Source of the DNA: Gammaproteobacteria bacterium
GTDB taxonomy: Bacteria; Pseudomonadota; Gammaproteobacteria; Pseudomonadales; Pseudohongiellaceae
Assembly (NCBI GenBank): GCA_002711845.1
Contig: PASF01000007.1
Coordinates: 1-64,000 of the forward strand
Length of the DNA: 64,000 bases
Reading direction: 5' to 3'
Made by a program: the position numbers and the translations under genes. Below, one piece after another: positions 62,775-64,000 of the stretch (positions are counted from its first letter, which is position 1; each line of letters opens with the position of its first letter). Under the pieces are notes generated by a model that was given only the letters and a program-made list of their open reading frames with translations, had not been told where the DNA came from and did no database searches.

Positions 62775-63830
62775 ATGGATCGGCGCCAGTTCATGAAAAC
62801 GTCCATGCGACGCCTGTCCAGCATGGCGGTTGCCGGCGTGGTGCCGGTCAGCGTGGTGCAGGTGGCTTTCGCGACACCAAACGCCAACCCGGGCACGCAC
62901 TCGGAACAGTCGGTCCGCGACTTCACTTTTGCCTGTATCTCTGATGCCCATCTGCAGCAGATTCGCGGCAGCCGGTTCGTTGCCAGGCAGGATCAGGCGC
63001 TTGAGCGGGCTGTGTCCGAGATCAATCAGATGCATCCCCGCCCGGACTTTGTCATGTTTGGTGGCGACCTGGCGCAGCTCGGCACCATGGCTGAACTGGA
63101 CCACGGTGCCGATATCCTGTCCCGGCTGCACAGCCCGCTGCACATGGTCATGGGCGAGCATGACTACTATCTGGATCTGGGCGCGCACTGGCGTGCCCTG
63201 TTCGGTAACCCGAGCTACAGCTTTGATCACAAAGGCGTGCACTTCATTGTGCTGAACAGCATTCTGACCTGCGACGACTGGACGTTGAAAACGTGGGCGT
63301 CGGCTGAGCGCCGTATGGCAGAAATGACCGGCCTGGACAGCCCGCGCATGTCACCGTTCATGGTCGGCGCCGCCCAGCGCCAATGGTTGCAGAAGGACCT
63401 GGACAACACCGATAAAGCGACACCGGTGGTGGTGCTGTCTCACGCGCCACTGCAGAAGATTCGCAAAGCCTGGAATTTCTGGACCGACGATGCCGACCTG
63501 CTGCAGGCCATGCTGGCGCCTTTCGCACAGGTCAACGTCATTTACGGGCATGTGCATCAGCGGCTGCATAGCCGCATGGGCAATATCCGTTTCGATTCGG
63601 TGGTTGCAACCGCCTGGCCCTGGCCCAGTCCGCACAACAGCAGGCAGGCAGGCAGGCAGCCATTTGCCGGTCCTGACCTTATCGGGTCAGGACCCGGCAG
63701 GCGATGCTGCACGGTGGCAGCTGGTCAACCTGCACAGCGGCCGCGTGGATGTCATCGACGCGGCCGAGGTGCAGGCTTGAGCGGGTTTCAGGGGATCCTG
63801 ACCAGGCCAATCTGGTTGCTGCTGCTTTGA
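62775..63830 (+). pseudogene. Tat-exported metallophosphoesterase, frameshifted at a CAGG repeat
   Basis: The N-terminus DRRQFMKTSMRRLSSMAVAG is a Tat signal. The calcineurin-like motifs are all present: ISDAHL, FGGDLAQ, GEHDYY (a GNHD variant), VLSHAP and YGHVHQ. The reading frame shifts inside (CAGG)4CAG at 63641-63659 and then runs 51 more codons to 63830, over the end of the next gene, giving a nonsense tail. Removing exactly one CAGG unit puts the frame onto a sensible ending (ARWQLVNLHSGRVDVIDAAE) with a stop at 63780. The gene is thus intact but out of frame in this sequence: phase variation, mutation or sequencing error. Substrate unknown. It converges with the Vgb-like gene. Confidence 0.7.
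63641..63659 (+). repeat. CAGG tetranucleotide repeat inside the phosphoesterase gene
   Basis: Four complete CAGG units plus CAG, in a coding frame. Loss of one unit restores the downstream reading frame, as expected for slipped-strand phase variation. Confidence 0.75.
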
Positions 63831-64000
63831 TGGATCAGCAGGTTGTTGTCCTCCGTGACCCAGACATGACGGATGATGCCCACGCCGGATGGAATGGCCC
63901 AGCTCTGGAATCGCTCTGCGGCCGGATCAAAACGCACCAGCGCATCCGGCCGCATGCCGGACTCGTTGTACCAGATCACGTCATCAATCACCGCCATCGA
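63788..64000 (-). CDS. Vgb-like (virginiamycin B lyase family) beta-propeller protein, 3' end only
   Basis: The last 71 codons of a gene running leftwards from beyond the window. The sequence VIWYNESGMRPDALVRFDP ... FQSWAIPSGVGIIRHVWVT ... NNLLIHQSSSNQIGLVRIP is the repeated blade pattern of Vgb/streptogramin-lyase-like proteins (six- or seven-bladed propellers). Most such proteins in non-actinobacteria are not antibiotic lyases, so the family name is only structural. The stop is at 63788. Confidence 0.75.
   Translation of the reverse strand, partial: SMAVIDDVIWYNESGMRPDALVRFDPAAERFQSWAIPSGVGIIRHVWVTEDNNLLIHQSSSNQIGLVRIP

Overview
The window is a gammaproteobacterial chromosome segment around the replication-origin region. 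The evidence is the classic arrangement: dnaA-dnaN-recF-gyrB running leftwards and, divergently, rpmH-rnpA-yidD-yidC-mnmE, then mnmG-rsmG-parA-parB and the complete atp operon running rightwards, followed by glmU-glmS. HexR, a gmk-rpoZ-spoT-ridA-recG-HDOD-ubiA run and FHVEH-encoding parS sites in recF fit a Pseudomonadales/Cellvibrionales-like (probably marine) lineage. The genus cannot be fixed from the sequence alone.

Layout. 1-2042: remnant of a Tn7-like transposon (tnsA, 5' part of tnsB), whose tnsB is cut by an IS2-like (IS3 family) insertion just after the first catalytic Asp. 2043-11215: accessory island with a type I restriction-modification operon, transcribed leftwards as hsdM-hsdS-GmrSD-like DUF262/HNH protein-hsdR, preceded by a serine resolvase with a dyad at its 5' side, and closed by a strong hairpin after gyrB. 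11216-17525: gyrB, recF, dnaN, dnaA. 17526-17923: AT-rich dnaA/rpmH intergenic region with DnaA boxes, two of them forming a 26-bp inverted repeat. 17924-28120 and onwards: ribosomal protein, RNase P, membrane insertase, tRNA modification, chromosome partitioning and ATP synthase genes. The mnmE/mnmG gap (21908-22312) is a second DnaA-box-rich, AT-rich segment and is the best oriC candidate. 34048-37288: UDP-GlcNAc precursor genes glmU and glmS, with an empty attTn7.

37352-47703 holds housekeeping and metabolic genes: hexR, a DUF482 acyltransferase-like protein, a yaaA-response regulator pair, a DUF4265 protein, an acyl-CoA thioesterase, a cystine-type symporter, uvrD and glutaryl-CoA dehydrogenase. 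47704-54358 is a looser region: a GAP-family membrane protein, exported MsrB, a VapBC toxin-antitoxin pair, two unrecognised exported proteins, a TorF-type porin with a strong sigma-54 promoter match, and a DUF885 lipoprotein. 54461-62602 is a leftward run: gmk, rpoZ, spoT, ridA, recG, an HDOD protein with a YbaK-like N-terminus, and ubiA. The right end carries a Tat-exported metallophosphoesterase frameshifted at a CAGG tetranucleotide repeat, and the 3' end of a Vgb-like beta-propeller gene.

Working together: DnaA/DnaN/RecF/GyrB and ParAB act on the origin region itself (DnaA boxes and parS sites are visible here). YidC, YidD and RnpA serve membrane and RNA biogenesis, Atp is the energy machine, and GlmU/GlmS feed the cell envelope. 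No tRNA, rRNA or CRISPR array was seen. The most notable items are the parS sites embedded in recF, the two DnaA-box clusters, the decayed Tn7-like element away from an empty attTn7, the nuclease gene inside the restriction operon, the sigma-54 promoter of the porin, and the slippable repeat in the phosphoesterase.
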